Positions 22,291 to 32,661 of a stretch of DNA of 64,000 nt are shown one piece after another (positions within the stretch are counted from its first letter, which is position 1; each line of letters starts with the position of its first letter). The stretch comes from Astragalus membranaceus (lineage: Eukaryota > Streptophyta > Magnoliopsida > Fabales > Fabaceae), in assembly GCA_039519185.1 (NCBI GenBank), contig CM076851.1, forward strand, positions 46,730,751 through 46,794,750, in the 5' to 3' direction. The notes below the pieces were generated by a model. The model was not told the DNA's origin and did not search any database. It worked only from the letters and a program-made list of their open reading frames with translations. Made by a program: the position numbers and the translations under genes.

Positions 22291-25093
22291 TGTTGCACCC
22301 CGAAAAATCCCGGCTTGGGTTTCTCAATGTACAACGTGGAAAAATTTTGGAGCCGCCACCAATATTTTAATTTTAAGACCAAAACATTGAAAAAAGGTCT
22401 TTTGGACAAGGCGGTTGGTCTTTTGAAAACTAGAGATATAGGTTTGGGGGTCGATAACGCGCGAGGAAGGTGTTAGCACCGCGCACGTCCTTTCTACCGA
22501 AAGGGAACCTCTAATTAAATGTGTGGTTTTAACATTTAATTTGAAAAATGCCTAGATTTGCCTATTTATTTCTTGTTTGAAAGCTTTATGAAAATTTTAT
22601 TTTTTGGTGAGGAAAGGGGGAAAAACGGTTTTAGAAAAAAGTGCTTGACGGGACATGGCCCGCTCCTACGTATCTCCCGGTGCGATGGAGAATTCAAAGC
22701 TACGTAGTTCTTGGTTCTTTTTGAAAAGTTTTTTTTTGTTTTTTAATCTTTTTTGGTGAGTTTTTGAAATAGGACGAGCATTAGTGAATGATTAAACTAG
22801 CAGAGGCTATGATGAATCACTTACTAAATACTCAAAAGAGAGAGTTGTACCGCTAGTCAAACGAACGAAGGTTCTGATGGACTATTGATAACAACTCGTT
22901 TTTTATTATCTTTTTTGAAAGTGATTTTCGAAAGAGATTGATTCGCACGATGATCAAACTAACAAAGGTTATGATGGATCATCGTTTATTATTTTTAGGA
23001 GAAAAGAGCATTGTCACTAATAGCTAAACGAACAGAGGCTCTGATGAGCTACTAGCAACAATGGGTTTGAAAATGATTTTTGTTTGTTTTATGAAAATGA
23101 TTGGTTTAGGGGGGTGAAAAGAATTTTTATTTGTGGCGCTTGACGAGAACGTGACTTGCTCCTACGTATCCCAAACGGGAATCAAAGCGACGTAGTTCTA
23201 ATAAAAATGTTTTTTGAAAGGGTTTGAAAGATTTTCGGAAAAAGGGTGAAGGCACTATCAATGATTGATTACAAAAGTTCGAGCACATTCAATAATCACG
23301 AAATCATGCATACGTTGATCATTTAATCAAGACTAAACATGCCAACATGATCAAGAGACCCACCTATCAGGGATGCAAGGTAAAAGTTCTCAAAGCAAGT
23401 GTGCGTGTAAGAGGGAGTGTATTTACCCTAATGACTCTATGCTACAACAGGCATGTAGACTTACGTCTTCATTAGGAGGTCATACACATGGATGGAATGG
23501 CACATTGAATCAAGACATTTAAAATGCATCCAATAACAAGCAAGCAATTGATCATAGGCGTAGAATGATCTTAATTAAACTAAGGAACATATGAACAATG
23601 ATTTCTCAATAACATGAGAAAAGGGGAAATTGCATCAAAGCTAAGGGAAGCCTATCCTTTGCATTCATGTGCCCAAAGGTTAGTAACACAATCAAAGAGG
23701 AGGGAGCATCAAGGTTTTGGGAAACCCATCATTTGCAGTACCCCATGGACCTTAAACCACAAACCTAACTATCTTTTATTCATTAGGAAGTTAAAAAAGG
23801 GGGAGGTTGAATCATCTGAGACCATCTTCACCACTTAGAAAATGATGCACTAGGCATAGGTGGGAATCATGTGGTTCATCATCAACAAGGACACTACAGC
23901 TAAATTAAATCACATAGGGCAATTTTGGCGTGGATCACAATGATTAAATTTTAACAAATGAAAAGACTGAAATACCTCTGATGAAGACAGATATTACAAC
24001 TCTGAAGAACGCAAACCCCGACTAACCCTTGCAGGAGATCAGCTCAGACGGACCAACGGCGCAAAAAAATGAAGCGGAGAACTGGAAAATGAGATTTGCG
24101 AGAGCTGTCTTCCCAGATCTCGTAAATGTCTCTGGAGCAATTCTTCTCAGATCTCGTGAAATGTGTCTCTGGAGCAATTCTTCTCTGATCTTATGAGATG
24201 TGTGTGTGTGAAGATGTGAAATCTGTCTGTGTGTCTGTGTGATCGTGAAAATCTCTGCCCCCCAAATGAAAATCACACCTACGTATTTATAGGCTTAGGC
24301 AACAGTGGAATTTTTGAAAAGACAATTAATGTAAGTGAAGAATCGATTATTGTATGAAGTGTAACAAGTGTATAATCGATTCATTGCCTTTAGAAATCGA
24401 TTGTTTGCTTAGTTAAAATAGTGGGAATCGATTCTTGAGCCTTTGGAAATAATAAAGAATCGATTCTTGGTTCCTTTGAAAACAAGAGGAATCGATTTTC
24501 AGGACCTTTTGCATAGGTGAAAATCGATTCTTGCTTTAGTTAAAATAGTGAGGAATCGATTCATGGCCTAAGGAAGAGCTTGAAAATCGATTTCATGGCC
24601 TATGCAAGAAGAGGGAAATCGATTTTCAGGACATCCTAAAAGGTAGGAATCGATTTCATGCTTAGTTAAGGCAAGTGGGAATCGATTCTTGGCCAAGAGG
24701 GAAATCGATTTTCAGGACATCCTAAAAGGTAGGAATCGATTTCATGCTTAGTTAAGGCAAGTGGGAATCGATTCTTGGCTTTTAGGAGAGCTTAAAAATC
24801 GATTTCATGGCCTATGCAAGAAGAGGGAAATCGATTTTTGGCCTTTGGAACAAAATAGAAATCAATTCTTGCTTTCAAAAAAATGCTTTTAGGTCTTTGC
24901 CATGCATGCATAAAATATTTTTCAAAGCTTGCCATGCACATTTTTCAAAACCCTAGTTTCTTAAAAAGTGCATTCTAACCCTAAGAATGATTTCAAAAAC
25001 TTTGGAGCGGTTTCTAGGATTCAAAATGCATAATTTATTTTTGTGTGGAAAATTAGGGTTTGGACCTAAGCCGGACAAAATTGGGGTATAACA
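22291..25093 (-). repeat. 3' LTR (element sense) of Ogre B2, 2803 bp
   Basis: Plus-strand ends TGTTGCACCCCGAAAAATCC and AATTGGGGTATAACA. Contains a TATAAATA box at 24291-24284 (minus) and, upstream of it in element sense, an array of AATCGATT palindromes (24330-24870). Confidence 0.95.
24330..24870. repeat. AATCGATT palindrome array in Ogre B2 U3
   Basis: Seventeen AATCGATT cores plus one AATCAATT within about 540 bp, embedded in short related units (for example GGAATCGATTCTTGGC). It lies in U3, between the LTR start and the TATA box in element sense. A second copy is in the other LTR (34705-35240). Confidence 0.95.
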
Positions 25094-25107
25094 GCTGCCC
25101 CTCTTTA
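25094..25107 (-). promoter_or_regulatory. Polypurine tract of Ogre B2
   Basis: Minus strand reads TAAAGAGGGGCAGC directly before the LTR start TGTTATACCCC. Confidence 0.8.
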
Positions 25108-25257
25108 TCTGAATTTTAACGAGGAATATGAATTGGCCGAAACATATTCCAAGGCAAAATGAAGATAAAGAATTCAGAAATTATACCGATTTTGTCCACT
25201 TGGGAAAACCCGAATTTTCCTCTTTTTCTTTTTCTAGATTTTTTTTTTTTTGAAAAG

Positions 25258-25532
25258 ATGGGCACTTTTGTGCAGAAAGCGGTAAAGTGGGCACTTGGCG
25301 TGCAGAAAGCAGTAAATGAGCACTTGCGTGCAGATAGAAAAGTAAAATGGGCACTTGCGTGCAGACAAAAAAGTAAAATGGGCACTTGCGTGCAGACAGA
25401 AAAGTAAAATGGGTACTTGCGTGCAGACAGAAAAGTAAAATGGGCACTTGCGTGCAGACAGAAAAGTAAAATGGGCACTTGCGTGCAGACAGAAAAGTAA
25501 AATGGGCACTTGCGTGCAGAAAACGGTAAATT
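25258..25532. repeat. 31-bp tandem repeat in Ogre B2 3' region
   Basis: About 8.5 units of GTAAAATGGGCACTTGCGTG plus CAGACAGAAAA. Tandem arrays in the hypervariable 3' untranslated region are known for the Tat/Ogre lineage and can seed satellites. Confidence 0.95.
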
Positions 25533-27850
25533 GCCCAGGCTGCCTAAAACCTGTAATCCTTAAACGAACTCTTTGACGAATCCGAGTTTGCACGTGGCTT
25601 TGAGGAGCACGCTCTTCCTGTTGGCCTTTTCGAGCGACCGGGGGGATCGTTATCAGCTCCGGAACTGATATACAGATCAATGCACGGCGTCCACTGTATC
25701 TTAGGCTGATACAACTATTCCGTTGAACCTCACATGGGGCTGCGGTCCATCGCGTTGCTCGTACACGATGTGAGACCTGGGCAGAAGGGAGCGATGATCT
25801 CTGTGCTCCAATCCGCAATGCACGCTTGAGCGCTCTCTTTTCTTTTCTCTCCTTCCTTTCTATTTCTCTTTTTTCTTCTTTTTTCTTTCTGAACTCCCAA
25901 CTTGGGGGAACATTTTCTGGAATCTGGGGGCGAGGGCTAACACCGAAGTGCTCATCCTCTCTTTGTACCTGTAGCTGAAAATGAATAAATGCATGTAATG
26001 CAAATGCCATGATTGCTGTTTTCTTTTTTCTTATGATGAATGATGAGTTTCTTATTTCCTTTGTCTATGTCGGATGAATGCATGATCTTTTACTGTTCCT
26101 ATATGCTTGATGAATGCAATGATTTTCCTTCTCTTCTCTTGTCTATACGCAATGCATGATTTTCTACTGTTCTTATATGCTTGATGAATGCAATGCCTGA
26201 CTTTATTTGTTCTTTTGCTCTTTTTTTTTTTTTTTTATGAGATGCCAGTATTAATGTGATGCAACTGTATTGCTTTGATGTTTAAATGCAAATGTATGCG
26301 GTGATTGATTCTTTGATGAATGAAATGCTCTTGTTCTAACTTCTGTTTGTTTCTTTTTGCTTCTTCTATGATGCAGACATTAATATGATGCAATGCTCTG
26401 ATGTTTGATGCAATGATTCTTGTTAATATGATGCATATGCAATGCTTTAATGTTTGATGATTGAATGACAAAGGAATGCTGAATGATATGGAATGCTGGA
26501 CGACAGGGAATGTTTTTGTGTTGCTTATGTGGTTTCTTATCTTGGTTTGCTTTCTTTGCTTTTTCTATGAAGTATCTGATGCAAAATGTAATGCTCTAAT
26601 GATGAATGACATACGATAATTTTGTTCTTTTCCCTTTTTTATGAAGTGTGTGTATGCAAATGCAATGCTTGAGAGTTGTGAAATGCCTTGGAATGCTAAG
26701 TTATGGACTTGACATTAGTCTGATTTAAGGATCACAACGAGTCTGGTTTATGGGCCGACAAGCCTGGTTTATGGAGCAATTTGTGTCTGCATACTGGTCT
26801 GATTTATGGACCCTAAAGGTATGGTTTAAGGACACGAAGGTCTGGTTTATGGACCACAATGATCTGGTTTAAGGACACAAAGGTCTGGTTTGACCGCATG
26901 GAATGCCAGCGTATGCAATGGAAGACTTCGTTTTGTTTTTTCTCTATGCGATGCATGATGCAAATGCCATGATTGTTATTTTCTTTTTCTTTCTCTCATG
27001 ATGAATGCAAATGCCTGAATCTCTTTTTCTTTACTTTATTATCATTATTTTCATGTCTGATAAATGCATGATTTTATGCATGATGAATGTAATGCATGAC
27101 TGTGTTTGTTTATTACCCCCTTTTTTTGCTTATTTTTATTTTTGCTGGTTCAGCCAACCCGCGACACTCATGACATGAGACTGAGGAAGCTGTTGGATTT
27201 GCAGGGCTCATGGGCCGAGTGCATGTTGGTCTTGACTTTGCTGGTTTGAAGCAATCGTGGATGTAGTTGCTCTCTTGCATGAGTGACTGGCTTTGGGGAA
27301 TTGCCTTCTCCCGGGACTCTTAAGAATCTCGTAATGATTTGCAATGCTCTATGATGTATGCACATGTTTTACAGTTCAGGACCATCATCATCATAAAATG
27401 TTTATTTTGAGCAGAAAAAGCAGAAAATAAAAGAATGAACAGATACGAGAAATTTGAATTTTATTAATGTGGAAACCGGTCGCACAAGAAGTTACGCCGA
27501 TTATTTATTACACTTGAAAGTTTAAACTGTAAAAAGACACGAAAAAAAAAAAAAAAAAAAAGAGAAGCTGAATTCTGACTGTCCGTCTCTGTGGAACAGT
27601 GCCAAACATCTATGTCCTTGACCTTGATCACTCCCTCATCCAAGCTTGTAGGAGAGTTGTATGCCTTTCTTTACTTTTCATGCCTAAGTTTTCAGACCCT
27701 AATTTTTGCCTGGATCGCCCTTTGCGGGTTTTCAATCCACCGGGTCGCTCTGATTTTGCCTAGGTCGCCCTTTGCGGGTTTTCGACCTAGCGAGCTAATT
27801 CTTACTTGGCTTGTCTTTCTCTTTTTTCATCTATTTCTTTTAGGCATAAT
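25533..27850 (-). other. Ogre B2 3' untranslated region
   Basis: No coding sequence. 26030-27110 is dominated by degenerate ATGAATGCAATG-type repeats. 26720-26890 has about seven GGTCTGGTTTATGGACC-like units. Long T and C runs occur near 26220 and 27115. Confidence 0.75.
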
Positions 27851-27851
27851 A

Positions 27852-28392
27852 CTTCTTCACTTGATCTGAATTGACTGGATTCCTGAGATCTTCGCCGTCC
27901 ATGTTTATGAGTATCGGCGCTCCTCTGGAAAAAGCTTTCTTGACTTCACATGGACCGTCATAAGTGGGCCTCAACTTCTCACGGAGTCAGTCTGGATAGG
28001 TAGGATTTTTTTTGAGTACAGGGTCTCCAACGCCGAATTCTCGAAGGCGGACTTGCTTGCCGAAAGCTGCCTTCATCTTTTGTTGGTACAACTGGCCATG
28101 GCGTAGGGCAGCAATTCTTTTCAGTTGATCTAGACGAGCTTGGATCCATTTTGCTTCTTCTAACCATGACTACTTGTAGAGAGGGTGTTTCAACCTTGAT
28201 GAGAAGAACTGCTTCTGACCCATACACTAGAGAAGAAAGGGGGTTGCCCCTGTATGATTTCGGTGTAGGGTCAATTTCCCCAGTTGTAGGAGGGGTGAAG
28301 AGTGACAGGATTGCCCCACTTGGCATATTGTAAACAAATGAATTTACTTGTCCTTGAGCTAAAACTTTGAGAAAACAACGGCAATCAATCAT
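27852..28392 (-). pseudogene. Ogre integrase C-terminus (remnant)
   Basis: Minus-strand reading frames contain SLVYGSEAVLLIKVETPSLQ (end of the integrase core), then in another frame KMKAAFGKQVRLREFGVGDP, and finally RPTYDGPCEVKKAFSRGAPI up to VNSDQVKKYYA and a stop near 27850. This is the usual Ty3/gypsy integrase C-terminal tail. The catalytic DDE core is absent, and at least one frame change divides what is left. Confidence 0.85.
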
Positions 28393-29090
28393 TGATCGGA
28401 ATGGACCTTTCGGGATTGTGGTGTTTTGTGGAGGAGAGATGAGTAGGCTTAATGAGGTATTTGGGGCTAATGGCAGGATGGTTTTTATTCGGTGTTGGCT
28501 GTTGATTGATGATTTATGATGGTTAACTGGCTTGATGAGGTATTAGGAGGTTTTGTTCCAGGCTAAAGGTCTGGGGAGGGCAGGCTGTCGAGGTCAAAGG
28601 AGAATGTTGGCGGTTTATGAGAGGAGAGGTGCATGGAAATGAGAAAGTGTGTGAAGGTTTATTGAGACAAGGATCTCTTGGGTTTTGTGGTAACATGTAC
28701 CAACTCACCACTTACCTTTCTTTTGTATTTTCTTTTGGTTTTGGAATTTTCTTTTTTGAATGATTTTTCCTTCTTTGACTTCTTCTTTTTCTTGAGCTTG
28801 GGTGAGCTGATAAAGAACGATGCACTGTTTTTTCTGAGATGGTCCTTGTCTAAGGTGACTTTTGGATTTTTGGCTTTTCTTGGCTTAAGACGGGTCGGAA
28901 AAGATTTTGTTTTCTCTTTGGGATTTTCTTGGCTTACGGTGGGTAGGAGGGTTTTGTTTTTGGGTATGGAATGGTAGTCCGACTTCATTTCAAATCATGA
29001 TTGCTTATTTCCTCAAGAATTAACTCTGGGACAATAATTCACTTATTTTCATGCACTTGCCCTTCTTCTTTATTTCCTTTTTTGCGCTCT
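28393..29090 (-). other. Unassigned Ogre B2 interior at the pol deletion
   Basis: No recognisable domain. One minus ORF (28988-28659, 109 codons) is Lys/Ser-rich with a KKKKKSKKEK tract. I do not recognise it; it may be filler or spacer between the retained early-pol and late-integrase pieces. Confidence 0.5.
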
Positions 29091-29093
29091 AAT

Positions 29094-29330
29094 TTTCCTT
29101 TATTGAAGTACCCATCTTGACCTCTTTCTTGTTTTCAGCGGTCCCCAAGTTGATCACTTCAGTGGATTCCCCGTGATGCTGAATAACCCCTTTTCCTTGC
29201 TTCATTAACCTTCTGGAGGATTTTCCCGGTCTTTCTCAACGTCCCACTCTGCTTGATTGATAAGGTGATCAAAGTCAAAATATGGACTGTTGGCACTGTT
29301 ATTTTGAGAGACAATTGCTGTGGATCTGTT
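29094..29330 (-). pseudogene. Ogre pol N-terminal remnant (before RT)
   Basis: Minus frames read NSANSPYFDFDHLINQAEWD, then after a frame change STEVINLGTAENKKEVKMGT and a stop. This matches the stretch just upstream of RT in Ogre pol (EVINLGTxxxKxEVxxG). The RT itself, which should follow at once, is missing. Confidence 0.75.
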
Positions 29331-29597
29331 TTTTACTGAGGCGAAAAAGTAGAACGAAAGGCGAAACAAACAAACGAGCAATAATAATGCAAGGAAAAGA
29401 CACACGAAATGAAAAGGAATTGATTTTTATTGATTGGAATTCAAAAACAACGTTTTTATTAATGATGATGATTCTGAAAATAAAAACATGATTGCCCCTA
29501 ACAACTTGCTCTATGACCTTGGGCAGAGCCACAGAGTTGCATTACAATGATCATATTGAATTAAAAGTCACAGGAAAGGCAGCAGCTTCCCCATTCT

Positions 29598-31613
29598 TCA
29601 ACTTTCTCTGGTAAGGCAGCGACGAACCAGACCAGTCTCACTTTCTTCAGCTTCGGATCCATTACCGATGACAGCAATTTGATCGTATCGTTCCTCTTCC
29701 TCATCCCATCCTGTGGGCTGGATGTCTTCTATTCGGATTTGAGCACTCTCGGGAACGTCATACCTGACCAAGTAATCAAACTTTCCACTGGGCTCCCCTA
29801 GGGTATCCCAACATCTCTCTTTCATAGGCACCGCCATTACTTCCTCATTGATTTCTTTTTCATCTTCAATATCATGGGCCCCTATCTGAACCACGCACCG
29901 ATCTATCAGGTCTTGCAGGACTGACTTGAAAACTTCACAGGCACCCGCACATAAAGGATTGGCGCATACACAGCCCTTCTTGATAACACCACGACGACAC
30001 AACTCAGCATGTATATTTTCCAGAGGAGCCTGGATACACTTAACATCTTTTATCATTGTCTCCCCCACAGAATCCTCTACTGCATTAGCGGATGGTGTCC
30101 CATGTCCCGGTAGGGGGTTTGTAGTTGTACTGGGACTGTTTGGCTTGAAAGAGATCCAGTTGGCGTCAATCAAATCCTGGACTACATATTTGAAAGCCTT
30201 GCAGTCCTCCACCGTGTGGCCGACTCCTCCACTATGAAAACTACAAGTAGCATCAGCAATGTACCCCCTAGGAAAGGGAGGTTGTATAGGCTTCATGGGG
30301 CGAGTATTGACCAAATTCTTTGAGACAAGATGATTGAACAATTCAGTATAGGTCATCGGAATCGGATCAAAATTAGCACGCCTCTTCTCTTGATAGTTCT
30401 GGGCTCTGTAGCCTGAATTAGTTCGCTGCGGAGAGTTGAAAGATAATGGTACCGCCTGCTGTGGAGAGCTGAAAGATGGGCCTCCCCCTGCGGAAATAAC
30501 ATTGGTTTCCCTTTCTTTCTTCTTGGGGAAGTTGGGAAAGGGTTTCTTTTGTCTACTAGAATTGCCAAAACCTCCAGCAATCTTTCCACTGTACCAATCT
30601 AGTGATGCCCCAGCCAGACTGTCCTGGAAATAATGAATGAGCACCTTGTCATCATGAGCATGAGCGGCCATTTTTCTAACATACATCGTCAGATGGCTAG
30701 ATGGACACCCGGTGCTGCAATATTTATCAAAGTCAGGTGCTTTGAATTTAGGGGGTATAACAACATCTGGGACAAGGCACAAATCTCGGGCATCCCTGGC
30801 TCTAGTTCCTGATCCTTCCACAGCTCTTAAGCGCTCTTCAAGCGAGTGATACCGATCCCCATGCTGAGTGTTCCCAAACAAATGACCTTGTGGATAGTTC
30901 CCCGGACCGTGACGATAACCCCCATGCTGAGCAGGGTTTCCTATATGATGGACAGCGTTCTGAGGGTTCACAGTAACTCCCAGAGTAGGACTAGGTGAAC
31001 CTCTTGGCAGTACAGTATCAGGACTAGGAGTATGAATTTGTGGTCCCATAGCAGCTCCATCAGGCATAGTCGTGACAGGTTGACTCGGCCCCACAGGAAT
31101 AGCTTCAGCAGCAGGCGGCACATAACCCCTTGGCATCCCCCAAGGATATATCGGTGCATTCAGATGACTCTGTCCGCTTGCCCCTGGAGGATGGGCAAAG
31201 TGACTGACCCCCTGTCCATAAGAGGTGTGAGTAGTTGTAACTTCAGCGGACACCGGAGGAGAAACCCCTTCGGAATTTACAACAGCGGCGGCCCCAGCGG
31301 CGGCTCCACCCCTCAGATTCTGTAGCATACTCATTACTTCGACCATCTGTGCTTCCATGGCCTCCACTTTAGTCTTCAAAACTTGATTCTCTTGAGCCAG
31401 CTGCTCAGGATTAAGAACCTCCACAACCGACTCATCTTGACCCAGGGGGTCCTCATTCTCGAGATGTTGATTGCTAGCCATTAATCTTGCTTGTAGACGA
31501 GTGGAGTATCGGTGTTGGTGAACCAGCTTGCCTTTTGTTTCTCTCTCTCTGATGATAGAACATCTTTTATGAGTACAAGTATGAATGCGTAAATGAATGC
31601 AATGCATATGCAC
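29598..31613 (-). CDS. Ogre gag polyprotein with internal deletion
   Basis: An open frame of 671 codons; the likelier start is Met45 at 31481 (MASNQHLENED), since the first 44 codons look like leader. It builds the virus-like particle. Residues about 70-105 form a Leu/Glu coiled coil, 110-250 are Pro/Gly-rich, and 288-341 are the gag core (PPKFKAPDFDKY, DDKVLIHYFQDSLAGASLDW). At about residue 341 (near 30590) the core jumps straight to SGKIAGGFG, skipping the roughly 100 residues normally there, with the frame kept. A zinc-knuckle-like C457-H460-H466-C471 follows. A protease was not identified. Confidence 0.85.
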   Translation of the reverse strand: MHMHCIHLRIHTCTHKRCSIIRERETKGKLVHQHRYSTRLQARLMASNQHLENEDPLGQDESVVEVLNPEQLAQENQVLKTKVEAMEAQMVEVMSMLQNLRGGAAAGAAAVVNSEGVSPPVSAEVTTTHTSYGQGVSHFAHPPGASGQSHLNAPIYPWGMPRGYVPPAAEAIPVGPSQPVTTMPDGAAMGPQIHTPSPDTVLPRGSPSPTLGVTVNPQNAVHHIGNPAQHGGYRHGPGNYPQGHLFGNTQHGDRYHSLEERLRAVEGSGTRARDARDLCLVPDVVIPPKFKAPDFDKYCSTGCPSSHLTMYVRKMAAHAHDDKVLIHYFQDSLAGASLDWYSGKIAGGFGNSSRQKKPFPNFPKKKERETNVISAGGGPSFSSPQQAVPLSFNSPQRTNSGYRAQNYQEKRRANFDPIPMTYTELFNHLVSKNLVNTRPMKPIQPPFPRGYIADATCSFHSGGVGHTVEDCKAFKYVVQDLIDANWISFKPNSPSTTTNPLPGHGTPSANAVEDSVGETMIKDVKCIQAPLENIHAELCRRGVIKKGCVCANPLCAGACEVFKSVLQDLIDRCVVQIGAHDIEDEKEINEEVMAVPMKERCWDTLGEPSGKFDYLVRYDVPESAQIRIEDIQPTGWDEEEERYDQIAVIGNGSEAEESETGLVRRCLTRES

Positions 31614-32641
31614 ATGGCTTTATGTTATTAGATGCATGAGGAATGCTGTATGAATTTTTCAGAATTTTGCTTATGCATGCTGTAAAATGCGGATGATGAG
31701 GATGCTTGTTATAAAGACAGATATTTACAGGTGGGGTTTTGAAATGTTAGGGCAGTATACCCTACATGCCACCTCATGAAAGAGAAGGAAAAACATATTC
31801 TTTTTTGATTTTGTTGTTTTTTTTTTTCAAAAACGTTGGCAGAAATGAACTAGACTAGATGTAATAATGCACACACAATTTTGGAAAAGCCCTTGTGACC
31901 TAAAAAGAGGTAAGACCTATGATCTAGGGCAATTAAAAGGGTAATCCTTCCATGTAGCTCTATTCACTCCCTCACAAGGCCACCAGAGCTACGGTCCCTT
32001 TCACAAAATTCCCCACAAATGCAGCAAACTGCTAGGTGTGAGGCATCATGAAAGAGCACAACTCTGGTTGAAACTTTCGCAAGTAGCCAAACGGACAAAG
32101 GTCCTGATGGGCTCTCACTACTCGAATCCACTCTCCTAAGTTTTTTAGACCTGGGTTATGGTCCCACTCAAAACACATAGTCACAGGGTATAAGTGTAGT
32201 GTGTGTGAAGGGCATTTCCTCAAAACTACCCCACCTGCAAATGAAAATCCAGACAGTCCAGACAATAGCATGTCGTCTACCCTAGGGTTTAATATCATTC
32301 AAATACAACTAGCTTAGGGTACCAACAACAAACACATTACTTACTTCAGAAAGGGAGCTGAGAAGAAGGGACATGATAGAATTGGGGAAAAATGCATGAG
32401 CTTACCTTGAAGAAAAGGAGCAAAGAAAGAAAGGAACATGGGGATTGGAAGAATGCATGAGCATAAACATATAAGAAGAAAAGGATTAAAAGAAGAGATA
32501 GGGAACAACAAAGAAGACAAATGCATATGCCTACAATCAATGATAAGGAAGAAAGGCAAACAAGGTTTAAATCAAATCAACAATACATTAAACCACACAT
32601 TTAAATTAGTTAGGCTTGACCCTCGTCTTTTTAAAAAAGTA
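31614..32641 (-). other. Ogre B2 leader (5' untranslated region)
   Basis: Noncoding stretch between primer site and gag. 31870-32000 and 32570-32660 match the leader of Ogre A (2460-2580 and 3130-3216). No ORF1 is present here, unlike Ogre A. Confidence 0.75.
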
Positions 32642-32659
32642 TCCCCAGCAGAGTCGCCA
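32642..32659 (-). promoter_or_regulatory. Primer-binding site of Ogre B2
   Basis: Minus strand reads TGGCGACTCTGCTGGGGA two bases from the LTR, near-identical to the Ogre A site. tRNA-Arg priming is inferred from the lineage. Confidence 0.75.
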
Positions 32660-32661
32660 GC

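Noticed and set aside
24330..24870. CRISPR-like regular repeats
   Set aside because: Spacing is irregular, repeat cores are 8 bp and it lies in a plant LTR; the 30- and 31-bp arrays at 10317 and 25258 have no unique spacers either.
25234..26010. 258-codon minus ORF
   Set aside because: Half of it is the 31-bp tandem repeat in the Ogre 3' region; the rest has no recognisable domain.
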